Shown here piece by piece: positions 1 through 10,006 of a stretch of 64,000 bases of DNA. The stretch is taken from positions 25,641,683 through 25,705,682 of the forward strand of contig JASXTE010000002.1 in NCBI GenBank assembly GCA_030280995.1. The letters are read 5' to 3'. Below the pieces are notes generated by a model. That model saw only the letters and a list, made by a program, of their open reading frames with translations, had not been told where the DNA came from and did no database searches. Positions within the stretch are counted from its first letter, which is position 1, and every line of letters begins with the position of its first letter. A program made the translations under genes and the position numbers. The stretch is from Hemileia vastatrix (Eukaryota > Basidiomycota > Pucciniomycetes > Pucciniales > Zaghouaniaceae).

Positions 1-3000
1 AGAGCCCATACTACAGCTAAACACTCTAATTGAGTAGCACCATATTTCAATTCACTATTTCTCAAGGTTCTTGAAATATAACAAATTACTACCTCTGAAA
101 CTTTATCATTTATCACTTGTTTTTGATGGAGGGCAGCACCAAGACCAATAAAACTGGCATCAGTGTACAAAACAAATGGTTGATCAAAGTCAGGTAAAGC
201 AAGAATTGGTGCTGACATCAAACAGTGTTTCATAGTGTCAAAGGCTCTTTGTCTTTCACTATTCCAGACAAAAGCAACATCCTTTCTAGTTAATTGGGTA
301 AGGGGTAAAGCTATGACTTGGTAATTTTTAATATACTGTCTATAGTATCCACACATTCCCAAAAAACTTTGGAGCTCTCTCACTGTTGTAGGAGCTTTCA
401 CCTGTTGTATGGCTGCCACTTTGTTCTGGTCAACACATATCTGTAAGCCTGAAACAACATGACCAAGAACTTTTAAAGAATGGAAACCAAATTTACATTT
501 CTTTGAAGCAAGTGTCATATTTATTTCATCCATTTTCTGGAATACTTTACACAGGTGTTTAAGATGGTCCTCAAATGTTTTTGAGAATATAATGATATCA
601 TCAATATAAACCATCAGCCAACCTTCAATTATCTCTTGATGGAATGTGTTATCCATTACTTTTTGGAAAACTGAAGGGGCATTTTTAGGGCCAAATGGCA
701 TCCTAATATACTTATAAATACCCATATGAGTGGCAATCATCAGAAAGTTCTGAGAATTTTTCTCAACAGGTACCTGGTGATATCCCTTATTACCATCCAA
801 ACAGCTGATATATTTAGCACCCTGTAAAGTAGCATGTATAGAGCTGATTCTAGGTAAAGGATAGATATCATCAACAGTATAAGTATTTAGTGCTCTATAA
901 TCACCACATAACCTGGCTTTATCTTTCTCATAAGAAATTAGGACAGGTGAGATAACACAATATTTAGGTGTTTCAACTACCTTTTCAATAATATTCATTT
1001 TTAAAAGGGTAGAGATATTATCTTCAATATCTTTTCTCTTTGTGGGAGAAGCAGGATAAGGCTTCTTCTTTAAACTAGGTGGTATATCAGTTAATGGGCA
1101 AGACAATGAAAGTTTCATTTCCTCTTTAACTAATCCCAGTTCATGTGACCCATGAGCAAAGGCCATAGGAAAAGATTTTATCAAGTTAATGATGGAATCT
1201 TTATCCTCACCAGAAAGTTGTTCTCCAAAAGAGGCATTGTCAATTTCAGACATAAGGGCATGCATTTCCTTTGTAGATCTTCCTTTATATTGAACCACAG
1301 AATTACATGTGTTCAATTCTGGTTTTAATAATTTTTTAGGGGAGGAAATTTTAAATTTTCTCTTCCCATTCAACCCCATTGTGAAACATTGGTTTGAAGG
1401 ATCCAATTTTATGCCATACTTGGTTAAAATATCATTTCCTACAATAAACCAATTGCTCAAGTTATCATTTTTCATGACAACAAAATCACAAATAGCTCTT
1501 ACAAAACCATGGTTATATTTAAAAAACACTGTGGCTTTGTATTTACCAATGGGGGACAAAACTGAGCCATACCCTCTCCAATTTTCAGAAATGATAGGCA
1601 ACAGTTTAGATTTATAGTCTTGATCTACTGAGGCAAGTGCTCTTTCAGATACTACACTTCCTCCAGCTCCAGAATCCAGAACAACTTCAATGCTGGTTCC
1701 ATTAATCAAGACTGGTCCCTTAAGAGGGGCAATAACAATTGAGTTATCCTCAATGTTCTTTATGATCTCAGCATCCTCAACTGTAGATAAATCATTATTA
1801 TCAATGTCAATAGTATTTAAATAATGAATATCTTCTTCCAGCATCAAGATTTCTTGTTGAGATTCATATGAAATATTGCTGGCACAATCACTTGATGTAT
1901 CATCCAGTGCCACTGTGTCATCAGCATGCTCCTCTGTTTGTTCCACAAGATTTATCTTCTTGTCACAAACATGGCCTTTCTGCCAAGGCTTGTTGCACTT
2001 GAAGCAAGTGTTTGTTGCATACTTCTTTGGTGCAAAAGGGGCAGAAGGTTTTCCAACCTTTTCCATAGATTTTTGTTGGTAAGTGGAGGGTTTCTCCAAA
2101 GGGTTCCTAGGAATGAATCTTCTTGCATCATACTTATTGTTTAGAAGTATCTCATTGCAAGTATTAATGAAAGAAGAGGGTTCTTTGGAGAACTCAGTCC
2201 TAGCCACAATCAAGTCTCTCAGAGACATTGGTAATTTATAGAGGATCCTGTCCTTCCATAAATCAAACTCCATATTTGGGTCCATTGCCCTTAAGATTTT
2301 TACAAGTTTCATTAAAAACTCAATAGGTTTATCAGTAGAAGAGCTATATCTAGTTTCCTCATACTGCCTTTGTTGAGCCATTCTGAACTTGGAGCCACCA
2401 AATTGTGCTTTAATTAATTTCTTCCAATCCTCCCATGAGTAGTCATTCCCATCCAGGAGAACAGATTCATACCACATCAGGGCAACATTAGTGAACAAAG
2501 AAATTAACTTGGACACAATTTCCTCATCTGGGAGTTTGTAAGAATTTTTTAAATTATCAATTCTGCAAATAAATTGTTGCCAATCAGAAGAAGAATCACC
2601 ATCAAATGTTGGGTACTGGTCAAGTTTTGGCCAATTCTTTCGATTTGAAGGAGTCTCCTTAGTACTAGCTTGTTTCTGAGTAAGAAGCAGCTGTAATTTC
2701 TCTAATTGTGCTGAAATCCCATTGTTTAATTCTGTTGCAGATCCTGGTGCATCATCAGGTTTTGATGGAAACTCAGTGTTATCAACAGGTATTTCTGGAT
2801 CAATTTTTATTTTAGATGAACTAGCCACAGGTACTGGTTGAGCATCCTGCACTATATGTTCCTTCACAGAATTGTCAGAATATTTTTGGTCATTTAACAA
2901 TGAGTTCAATGTTTCTTCAATGGTTGTTAGTCTTGTTTTCATTCTTGGAAGACTAGATAAACTTTCATTGACAGTTGCAAAAGATAATTGGTTTTTATGT

Positions 3001-4187
3001 TGAAAAGATGACAAATGGTCACTCAATCTTTTCAGATTTATCTTATCTATTTCTACCTCCTGGCAACAGGCAGATACAGTATCTTTTAGCTTAGACAAAT
3101 CATTTTTTATATTTTTCCATAAAGCGATTTTCTTTTCATGGGTTGCTTTGTAATGAGACAATTCATCAGAGACTCTCTGTGCTTCACTTTTTAATGCTTG
3201 ATAACCCTGATCAGTTAACAAACTATTATATCTCTGAGTCAATTGCATATTGTTCATTATATGATTTTGCTTGGCAATAATATCTCTCAAGTGCTCATCA
3301 TTAATTCTTGCTACATCTGGAGTGTTTCTCAATAAGGAAACTGAGTAACTTTCCAGACTCTCATAGAACTCAGGGTCAAGAGTTTCATCAATCACAGCCA
3401 TATCAGGATTAATCATTGAGGTAGCAATTAAAATTAATGGATTGGATACATGAGATAACTGTCTACTATTCCCAGCCTCTATAGGTCTCAAGGTTTCATC
3501 CTGACTTCCAGATTTACCTGAAGGAACAGAGTCAGCCACAAGAAAAGGCACTTGAGAATCAATAGAGGGACGTACCAGGGTTTGCTGGGTATCACCATAT
3601 TGGGCTTCCTTCTTCTTTTGCCTCCTTGATAAGGGTGGGGAGGAGTGGGGTTTGCCTGGGTGGGCCTTGATGGAACTACCTGAGGTAATTGATGCTGATT
3701 TTGAGCTAAGTAGTCCCACTGTGTGTTGAGCCAGTCCCACTGCCACTTGGACACTTCTACCATCTCTTGGGATTGGGGAGCCAATTGTTCTTGATCCCTG
3801 GGAGGAAGAGGTTTCCTTTTCTCTTAGAGAGAAGTATTTGTTCTTTTCTCCCATTCTTCCAAGGCATCTACCCTTACCTTTAGTTTTAAGCTGTCTGTCT
3901 TTAACTCCTTTATGTGGGTTGACAGATTCTTTATCTGCTGGGACAACGGCATCTTTTTTATCTTGAAGCCTCTTGGAAGCTCTTCTGGTGGGTTTGTCCT
4001 GGGTTTCTGATCCTGAGTATTGTCCACTAGGATTTCTACTTCTTCCATTTCCACATCCTGTTTGGGGCAAGGATTTATTAGTTTGAGAAATTCTTCTTGT
4101 TAAAGGAGAACTTACAGAAGTAGGCTCATCATAATCAATTAAGTCTAGTTCTTCTTCACGTGCAGCAAAACCACTTTGATCAGTCAT
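1..4187 (-). CDS. E1 gag-pro-pol polyprotein, partial (C-terminal end outside window)
   Basis: I read this frame codon by codon from the ATG at 4187-4185 to the window edge and found no stop in about 1395 codons. Approximate landmarks are a Ser/Arg/Lys-rich N-terminal region (residues 1-250), a gag core with a D-W-Q-Q-F motif (about 520), a zinc knuckle of the CX2CX7HXC type (about 730), an aspartic protease with D-S-G-A-G (about 830), reverse transcriptase with the catalytic Y-I-D-D at 597-608 (residue about 1194), and RNase H with T-D-A-S (about 1343). E2 has stops at equivalent places; this copy has none. Gag, protease and RT therefore appear to be made as one polyprotein. The product would form virus-like particles and make cDNA in the cytoplasm. 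Integrase and any chromodomain lie outside the window. This is the best-preserved coding frame here. Confidence 0.88.
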   Translation of the reverse strand, partial: MTDQSGFAAREEELDLIDYDEPTSVSSPLTRRISQTNKSLPQTGCGNGRSRNPSGQYSGSETQDKPTRRASKRLQDKKDAVVPADKESVNPHKGVKDRQLKTKGKGRCLGRMGEKNKYFSLREKETSSSQGSRTIGSPIPRDGRSVQVAVGLAQHTVGLLSSKSASITSGSSIKAHPGKPHSSPPLSRRQKKKEAQYGDTQQTLVRPSIDSQVPFLVADSVPSGKSGSQDETLRPIEAGNSRQLSHVSNPLILIATSMINPDMAVIDETLDPEFYESLESYSVSLLRNTPDVARINDEHLRDIIAKQNHIMNNMQLTQRYNSLLTDQGYQALKSEAQRVSDELSHYKATHEKKIALWKNIKNDLSKLKDTVSACCQEVEIDKINLKRLSDHLSSFQHKNQLSFATVNESLSSLPRMKTRLTTIEETLNSLLNDQKYSDNSVKEHIVQDAQPVPVASSSKIKIDPEIPVDNTEFPSKPDDAPGSATELNNGISAQLEKLQLLLTQKQASTKETPSNRKNWPKLDQYPTFDGDSSSDWQQFICRIDNLKNSYKLPDEEIVSKLISLFTNVALMWYESVLLDGNDYSWEDWKKLIKAQFGGSKFRMAQQRQYEETRYSSSTDKPIEFLMKLVKILRAMDPNMEFDLWKDRILYKLPMSLRDLIVARTEFSKEPSSFINTCNEILLNNKYDARRFIPRNPLEKPSTYQQKSMEKVGKPSAPFAPKKYATNTCFKCNKPWQKGHVCDKKINLVEQTEEHADDTVALDDTSSDCASNISYESQQEILMLEEDIHYLNTIDIDNNDLSTVEDAEIIKNIEDNSIVIAPLKGPVLINGTSIEVVLDSGAGGSVVSERALASVDQDYKSKLLPIISENWRGYGSVLSPIGKYKATVFFKYNHGFVRAICDFVVMKNDNLSNWFIVGNDILTKYGIKLDPSNQCFTMGLNGKRKFKISSPKKLLKPELNTCNSVVQYKGRSTKEMHALMSEIDNASFGEQLSGEDKDSIINLIKSFPMAFAHGSHELGLVKEEMKLSLSCPLTDIPPSLKKKPYPASPTKRKDIEDNISTLLKMNIIEKVVETPKYCVISPVLISYEKDKARLCGDYRALNTYTVDDIYPLPRISSIHATLQGAKYISCLDGNKGYHQVPVEKNSQNFLMIATHMGIYKYIRMPFGPKNAPSVFQKVMDNTFHQEIIEGWLMVYIDDIIIFSKTFEDHLKHLCKVFQKMDEINMTLASKKCKFGFHSLKVLGHVVSGLQICVDQNKVAAIQQVKAPTTVRELQSFLGMCGYYRQYIKNYQVIALPLTQLTRKDVAFVWNSERQRAFDTMKHCLMSAPILALPDFDQPFVLYTDASFIGLGAALHQKQVINDKVSEVVICYISRTLRNSELKYGATQLECLAVVWA
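3488..4054 (-). pseudogene. E1 overlapping +1-frame ORF (ORF B), interrupted
   Basis: In the +1 frame relative to gag, an ORF from an ATG at 4054 runs to a TAA at 3824. The same frame is then open from after that stop to 3488. The two halves match the intact 149-residue ORF B of E2: an N-terminal helical region with the I-K-K motif, a middle coiled-coil-like stretch, then a K-W-Q-W-D-W motif and a Pro/Lys/Arg-rich tail with H-P-Y-Q-G. E3 has the same pieces. The gag frame through the region is open and low in complexity. Whether ORF B is translated is unknown. In this copy it is broken by one stop. Confidence 0.5.
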
Positions 4188-4337
4188 TTTAAGATTCTAC
4201 TGAAATGAAGGAAAAGAGACAAAATTAATTAGTCTTTATTTTTAATTTTTTATTTAACAGAAATAAAATAAAAATAATAATAAAAAATCTTTTTAGGATG
4301 AAAATCAACTTTAAATAAAATTAAAAAAAATTTAAAA

Positions 4338-4778
4338 CCAGGATAATGCAATCAACTGTAGAAATAAATTAGAATTTCTATTAATTTTTATTTTCAGGAT
4401 TTAAATCAACTAATTTATTACCAGGATTTATTGTCAACTGAAATAATCAAATATGAATCTTTAAAAATTATTTTAACTGATTAATTAACTACCAGGACTT
4501 AATGTCAACTGAAGTAATTTAAATATGAATTTTATTACTTAAAAAGATTTATTGGATTACCAGGACTCAAAGTCAACTGAAGTAATGAAATGTTAATTAT
4601 TTATTTAAAAAAAATATAATTGTCAGGACAATTTGTCAACTGGAACAGTTAATTAATCAGGACAAATGTCAACTGAAAAATTATAATAATTATTTTATTT
4701 AATAAAAATATTATTGTCAGGACAGTTTGTCAACTGGAACAATTAAAATTCAAATTAATCAGGACAATTGTCAACTGA
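4338..4778 (-). repeat. Array of degenerate bulged-hairpin repeats in the E1 leader
   Basis: Read on the minus strand, the unit is CAGTTGAC, 4-5 variable bases, then GTCCTG. Copies lie at about 4338-4358, 4395-4411, 4420-4440, 4492-4511, 4561-4579, 4623-4642, 4657-4675, 4716-4737 and 4759-4778. Within a unit CAG pairs with CTG and GAC with GTC, leaving a two-base TT bulge and a small loop. The loops vary while the paired bases mostly persist. The array is in the 5' leader just upstream of the gag ATG, where packaging or translation signals are expected. Confidence 0.7.
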
Positions 4779-5049
4779 AAAATGATAATAATTAATATTA
4801 ATATATAATTATTTTATTACCTCTGGGACTAAGAACAGTTATTGCTCTATTATGGTCAACCAGGAAAAATAAAAAAAATATAATAATAAAAATAAATTCC
4901 AATTACCAGACACCTCCCCCTGCAAAATGAGCAAATTAATGCCACTTACAGAGTGCTGAGTAAAAGGAAATACGTAGCAAATGAAGAGTGAAGAGTAACC
5001 CACAAATAGTAATCACAATAATTACCACGATATATACGATCTTTAGTCA

Positions 5050-5096
5050 GTATATGAACTTAAGTTTTGGAGCGCGGTTCGATTCCCGTTTGCAGC
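5050..5096 (+). other. tRNA-like fragment with a perfect B-box
   Basis: GGTTCGATTCC matches the Pol III B-box consensus exactly. A D-arm-like stretch (TTAGTCAGTATATGAAC) lies about 25 bases upstream. The T-stem does not pair properly and no 5' acceptor strand matches the 3' side, so this is not a working tRNA gene. It could be a tRNA relic, a SINE head or coincidence. Confidence 0.3.
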
Positions 5097-5100
5097 AAAA

Positions 5101-5950
5101 ACTTTTATCACGTGACGTATGACGTTCGTCGTTTTTCTAGCCTCCACTCGTCCTTTACAGGTGCTTGTACGCCGATGGTCCCCTCGATTACACCTCAAGT
5201 AACGTTGCGCCGTCGATATTTTGGAAAGGTTCCCAATTGTCAAGGTACGCTTTTAGTCTAGAAGTTTTGGTACGAAGTTCTACGAGGATTTTAAAGGTTT
5301 TAAATGGACTCTCAACAAATTTGTACGTATTTCTTAATTCAAAGATGATTGTTTTACTCAATAAAAAGAGGTAGGATTAAAATATTAATATAATTTATAG
5401 ATTAGAATTACGCTATTGTAAATACTAATGATATAGAATATAAGAATAAGTTTTTTATTGGTTATTGTTGTAATAAAATGGTTTGGTAAGATAGAATGAT
5501 CAAAAGACAACAAAAAGAGAGGCCTTTTATAGGCAAAGGAGAGACAAAGCACGGGAATCAAATTCTAAAAACAGTAGGAAGAGAGAGAGAAAAAGAAAAT
5601 TCCAGAAAGAGTATTTCAAATAATAAAGTTATTCCAAAAAGAAGGCGCCAAAAAGATGTATTTACAGAGTATGTCAGAAATACATCAATATTTTTAATAT
5701 TTACTGTAAATGTCAATTCCAAACAGGAAATTTGATTTTTTCGTATATATTTAATATTAGTTGAATATCTAAATCTTATTTTATCTTTGTATTTTTATTT
5801 TTTTAAATATAAAGTTTTATTTTTCCCAACCTGTCAATTGAGCACGGTGTTAGAGAAAAATATAAGGGACAAAATTATAATTTTAATTTTACTTATTTAT
5901 TTAATTAATTAATTTAATTTTAACATTCTGTAACTAGTTAATTTATAACT
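5101..5950. other. Unassigned stretch, possible decayed LTR
   Basis: No convincing gene is present. The first 150 bases are richer in CpG than the surroundings, and a CCTTTTATAGG stretch near 5522 resembles the minus-strand TATA region of the E4 LTR. The rest is AT-rich. No duplicate in the window proves an LTR, so I leave it unassigned. Confidence 0.3.
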
Positions 5951-6097
5951 AATTTTAATGTAACTAAATGATAATTAAATAAATAATAATTAAAGATGAT
6001 AAGGTGCGGCTTCATCCAGTAAATAATTAATTATTTCACTGGGTAAGTCTAGTAGCCTGGCTGACAAACCTTCTTAATTTAAATATTGGCAAGTTTG

Positions 6098-6138
6098 GGG
6101 GTAATTGATGGGCTGGCTGCTCTATACACAATTACCCC
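6098..6138 (+). other. Conserved stem-loop I (EA copy)
   Basis: GGGGTAATTG pairs perfectly over 10 bp with CAATTACCCC. In EC the same structure is GGGGTAACTG/CAGTTACCCC (on the opposite strand, 14596-14637, 17460-17501, 17722-17763). The central pair differs by a compensatory change, so the stem is kept while the sequence varies. The loop also conserves a GCTGGCTGCTCT core, read in element sense. Confidence 0.7.
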
Positions 6139-6206
6139 ATAATGTTAGTTTCCAAAATTTTCCCTGTTTCTAGTTGAATACTGGATTTGTCTTTTAATTT
6201 TAGGAA

Positions 6207-7450
6207 GTCCACTAAGACTATAAACTGGAACAAATCAAGAGACACCGCTCTCAACGCCGGATTCAAGATTTTTTTTATATTTTTTTGATTTTGATTTTTT
6301 ATGTTAGATTGTGATTTCTTTCCTTTAAATATATATTATTAATTATTGAAAAGGTGATGCTCACTGGTGGTCTCTAATCACTTTTATAAATTGGAGGGAG
6401 CCCACCCAGTAATCATCATTATAAAATTATCTTCTAAAAACTTTCATTTATTTTCATTTATTTTCAATTTCTCAAAATTGTGTAACCACATCAAGTTGCA
6501 CTTGGATGTGGGTATGATGTTAAGGGTACGGCTCATCAAATGGCCAGGGGGCATCTTTTAAAATTTTATTTTGAAATTTTTATTGTCATTATTATTATTA
6601 TTTTTTTTTATCTTTCTTTAAAAATTAAATTTTAACTTTTATTTCAAAACTATCTTCTCTAAAATCTTTTATTTTAAATTAAAAACAAATTTAAAAAAAA
6701 TAAATAAATAAAAAATAAAATAAAAATAAAATAAAAATAAAAATAAATAAATAAAAATAAAATAATAAAATAAAAAAAAATTATTATTATATTTCTTAGT
6801 TTTATTTTTCCCTCTTCACTCTTTTTAGTTTTATTCATTTAATTTAGACAGGAAACAGGGTCTAGGGGAGCTCAAAACCTATGGGATTTTACTTCAAGAC
6901 ATCTGTTAGTCCTCCAAGACTTTAAACTGGCTACTGTTCAAGACGTTCTTTAAGGTTTTTTTATACGTATTTTGGATCTGTTAGTCCTCAAAGACCTTAA
7001 AATGGCTACTGTTAAAGACGTTCTTTGAGGTTTTTTATACGAATATTGGAGCTGTTAGTCCTCCAAGACTTTAAACTGGCTAATTTTCAAGACTTTCATT
7101 AAAGATTTTATATTGGAGTTGTTAGGTCCACCAAGACCTTAAACTGGACTATTATCAAGTTGTTGGGTCCACCATGTCGTTAAACTGGATTTCTCATCGA
7201 TCAAATGTTTGGTCCACTATGACATTAAACTGGATTATCAAGTTTATTCAATCTTTGGTCAAGCCTAGGCCTTACTTAGGAATATTTCAAGTTATTCATG
7301 CACTTAAACGATCTTTGGTCCACCAAGACCATAAACTGGCAATCGATTATATTTTTGGTCCTCCAAGACTTTAAACTGGAATGTCAATCTTGTTTGGATA
7401 ACTCAATTCAATCTTTTAATTTATCACTGTCCACTAAGACTCTAAACTGG
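6207..7450 (+). repeat. Array of a 24-bp motif (GTCC-CCAAGAC-TTAAACTGG)
   Basis: About ten copies of a motif close to GGTCCWCCAAGACTTTAAACTGG lie at 6207-6230, 6907-6930, 6982-7005, 7056-7079, 7124-7147, 7165-7188, 7210-7233, 7316-7339, 7356-7379 and 7427-7450. Each holds a small GTC-loop-GAC hairpin. EC has the same motif in the same element-relative orientation at 14411-14840 and near 17368 and 17631. The spacers are unrelated and of uneven length. Confidence 0.75.
6354..6512 (+). other. Stem-loops II and III (EA copies)
   Basis: Around 6366-6412 an ACTGG-type arm faces CCCAGT across a loop (stem-loop II, EC equivalent about 17273-17326). At about 6485-6511 CCACATC pairs with GATGTGG with an inner AAG/CTT (stem-loop III, EC equivalents 17060-17084 and about 16852-16878). 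In both elements stem-loop III is followed, in element sense, by a related GGCTCATCAA segment. Confidence 0.55.
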
Positions 7451-7499
7451 TTATTCAATCATATCTGGAATTGGGTGATGATAAGCTTTAGGAGGTTAA

Positions 7500-8035
7500 A
7501 ATTTTAGGTGGTGATGATGCTAAGGAAGGCGTAATGGTTAATTAGGTGAAATTTGTGGCGCTTTAACATGGTCTAAAGATAATATTATTATTATTGGAAG
7601 CCTGGAAAAAGTATTTTATAGGTTGCTATTTAGAAATGGTTGAAATTAGGATGAAGGAATCAGAAGTTAGGATGGTAGTTGGATTTTAGGGAATGATTTT
7701 TAGTGCCTCATTGTTAGGCAATTTTTGGTGTGAAGCTTGGAGGACCTTATGGCAAGACTGGAATCATAGAATTTGGCTCAGTGGGGGGCCCTATGAGGCT
7801 GGAATCAGGAGTATTCAGCTCATAGGAAGATCCACTCTCTCAATGCTGTGACAAGAAGGAAGACTGGTATATGGGAGTCTGAAGGGATTCACACCTTGCT
7901 CTCAGTAGTGAAATCATCACAAGATTTATATTATTTATTATTTTATGTTATGTTAATCCAGAGAAGAAAGAAAACAACATTTATTTCAAAGTTAAAGAAG
8001 ACCAAGCAAAAACAAAATTTTATCAAGTTATACTG
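7500..8035. other. EA noncoding segment between motif array and antisense gene
   Basis: This stretch has no supported gene. A 63-codon plus-strand frame (7848-8039) has no recognisable features. The segment separates the motif array from the 3' end of the antisense gene. Confidence 0.4.
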
Positions 8036-8733
8036 TTAGAAAAGATAATTTCTTTGAAATTGTTCAACATCATTATCAATGCTTTGCATTAAAATTCTTC
8101 TTTTCATGAGGTCTTCATGGTTATTAGCTGGAGTTTCTTGAAAATAGGCCAGCATTTTTTGTTTCAATTCATTTGTAAAGTCAAGAAAAAGATAGCAATG
8201 AAAATTTGGATAATGATTAATATAGTCTGTCTTCACTTTGCCAACGTCATCAGTGTTGGTTATTTTGACAACTAGAAGTTCAAATATGTTATTAAGTTAT
8301 AGGTTTAGTCAATTTTGATTAAAAGTTTTTTTTAGTAAGATAATAGGGTCTTACATTTAGAGTCAGGAAACATAATCTCAGAAAAGTTGGTTGGGGGCAC
8401 TGGCGTTATAGGATTAGGATCTTGTGAAGGCAAAATTAGGCCAGGATCCGCTGAAGAAGATTGAACTTTTGACGTTGAAGCTGTTTTTGATCTTATTCGT
8501 TTTAAGAAGACAGGAATTTTTGATCGCTTTTTAGAAGTTGTGGTATCAGGGAGAGCTGCTGGTCCTAAATATACATTTGTTTTAGAAGGAACTATTGGAT
8601 GGTTACATTTGACTTTTTTCACACGGCATAAGTTGCAAGTGGTCCTGCCAGGAAGATTAGGGTTGGACATTAAACAAGGTACCTGGTAGCGTGCGCAGAG
8701 TTCACATGGAGCAACAAGTTCTTTGAAAGACAT
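8036..8733 (-). CDS. EA antisense gene A: double CX2CX6C (Zn2Cys6-like) protein, two exons
   Basis: The exons are 8733-8355 and 8271-8036 on the minus strand. The 83-bp intron starts GTAAGA and ends TTCTAG. The splice is in frame (phase 1) and gives about 204 residues. Cysteines at 10, 13, 20, 33, 36 and 43 form CX2CX6C, a 12-residue linker and CX2CX6C. The second half (C-R-V-K-K-V-K-C) looks like the basic half of a Gal4-type cluster. A basic Ser/Pro-rich middle follows. Exon 2 encodes a helical C-terminus. The gene runs opposite to the element and starts about 114 bp inside the polypurine tract. Its upstream DNA (CTCCCTCCAATTGAGAA) is shared with gene C of EC. The role is unknown; nuclear DNA binding is inferred from the cysteine pattern. 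Confidence 0.72.
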
Positions 8734-8846
8734 ATTGATGAAGATGAATTTTAAAGTTGATTGAAGAGGATGGTGGTTGAAGGTTAAAGATGAATATTGT
8801 GTTTGATCACTTATGCAAAGTTTAAAGAATGAGGACATTCTCAATT

Positions 8847-8856
8847 GGAGGGAGGA
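8847..8856 (+). other. EA polypurine tract
   Basis: GGAGGGAGGA lies directly before the LTR start TGTGG. EB has AGAGGGAGGA in the same place, and EC has the complementary tract at 13684-13693. Confidence 0.75.
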
Positions 8857-9984
8857 TGTGGTGGCCTAAAGTTTAGTATGGCACCCAAAATACGAAACTG
8901 GAGCTATTAAGATGTGCGAGATTGACGATGTTATTATTTTAAAAAGGGTTTTATTTAATTTATTTGAGTTTTAAATATGAAGAAATTGGTTAAACACGAA
9001 TGCCTACGCATAAAAAACAATTTATTTTACGGAGAAAACTTATTTTTACGGTCTGAAAAGCTTATAAGTATCAAGTCCAGTCACTCAAGAACCTTGAGAA
9101 ATTTTCCCAGAATTTTTACTATTTTTCTTATATTTTTAAATGAATTTTAAAGATTTATAGAAATATTTACGTTTTTAGAAATTACTTAACTTTGATGAAT
9201 TTTCACGGGGTGATTAGAGCTGGGCAGACTACAAAAATTAGTTGGGACTGTAAAATGGAAGTGGCTCTATCATGTGTAATTTTTCTAGATTTTTTATTAT
9301 ATTTTTAAGGTTCTAATTGAGTCCAGAGGTCCGGAAGGACTCTGCTTGGACTCCGGACGGACTCCGTACGAGCTCCGTACGGGCTCCTGATGGGCTCTGG
9401 CTGAGCTCTGGAGAGGAAAATTAGGCATGTGACTAGGTATACTTAAGAGACTCTCAGACTCGAAATTGGGCATCATCATACATCATACAGACATCATACA
9501 GCTTAATCTTTAACCACCACTGTCTTATTTTTTATTACTCAACAAATTAAATAAAATTTTAATACCCTTATAACTTTTTATTTTATATATAACATTTTAG
9601 AAATACTACTCAACATTTTAAATCACACTTCATACAGGGTATCTTTAGAAAGGTATTCATCACTGGGACTTGATTATTGCTGTCTCATAAAAACTCAAAT
9701 TATTATAAAAACATAAAAGTCAATCTTTTCAGATCTTTCACTGGTACACCTTAATTGTTGTTATCGGTATTTCTTTTTTCAACAGCCACAATCATTAAAT
9801 CTGAATAAGTGTTAAATTTCTCAGAGTTTCATAATATTATATTGCATCAGATTTAAATAGACTGGGTAGCTTAGTGATTTAGAACGCCTACTTTGTTATT
9901 TTTGTTGGAAGGACGGGGTTTTCAACTAAATCCACATATCTACGGATTCTGCTTACAGCAAGGCAACTGTAAGAGTTTACCATA
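8857..9984 (+). repeat. EA 3' LTR
   Basis: It starts TGTGGTGGCC and ends ...TTACCATA. Over its whole length it matches, in inverted orientation, the solo LTR at 30439-31547, which defines the boundaries. Near the 3' end CTTACAG pairs with CTGTAAG in a 7-bp hairpin. A CpG-rich minisatellite sits at 9309-9420. Confidence 0.82.
9309..9420 (+). repeat. CGG/CCG-rich 11-12 bp minisatellite in the EA LTR
   Basis: About seven degenerate units around GGACTCCGTACG follow each other in otherwise AT-rich LTR DNA. The solo LTR has the same block at 31038-31095 with variant units. CCG and CGG triplets occur in inverted pairs such as CCGTACGG. Confidence 0.65.
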
Positions 9985-9990
9985 CCATAA

Positions 9991-10002
9991 CGTTGGGCAC
10001 CA
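9991..10002 (-). other. Primer binding site of the head-to-head LTR fragment
   Basis: TGGTGCCCAACG on the minus strand lies just inside the LTR fragment that begins at 10007. EC has TGGCACCCAACG at its 5' LTR. The sequence fits a tRNA 3'-end binding site. Confidence 0.6.
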
Positions 10003-10006
10003 AATA

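Larger units (their letters stand above)
1..4920 (-). mobile_element. E1: Ty3/gypsy chromovirus, truncated by window start
   Basis: The minus strand reads leader (4920 to 4188), then one open gag-protease-RT-RNase H frame from 4187 off the window edge. Its proteins match those of E2 (40.7 kb onward) and E3 in order and motifs, so the three form one family. The 5' LTR should lie to the right of about 4921, but I could not fix its ends. A G-rich stretch (minus strand, near 4916-4921) sits where E2 and E3 have their primer binding site. The window cuts off integrase and the 3' LTR. CpG is very rare, as in E2 and E3. Confidence 0.85.
5951..9984 (+). mobile_element. EA: 5'-truncated Ty3/gypsy element (3' noncoding region, antisense gene, 3' LTR)
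   Basis: Only the 3' part remains: structured noncoding DNA (6000-7500), an antisense two-exon gene (8036-8733), a polypurine tract and a 3' LTR (8857-9984). The order and orientation match the corresponding part of EC, which still has pol upstream. No gag or pol is recognisable. The left edge is approximate. Confidence 0.65.

Noticed and set aside
2641..2700. Plus-strand and shadow ORFs over E1 gag (e.g. 1309-1617, 1876-2144)
   Set aside because: They lie opposite the intact gag-pro-pol frame and carry no motif.
5041..5100. A functional tRNA gene
   Set aside because: The T-stem and acceptor stem do not pair.
6907..7450. CRISPR-like array
   Set aside because: Repeats are degenerate, spacers uneven, no cas genes, and the same motif lies in a second eukaryotic retroelement.
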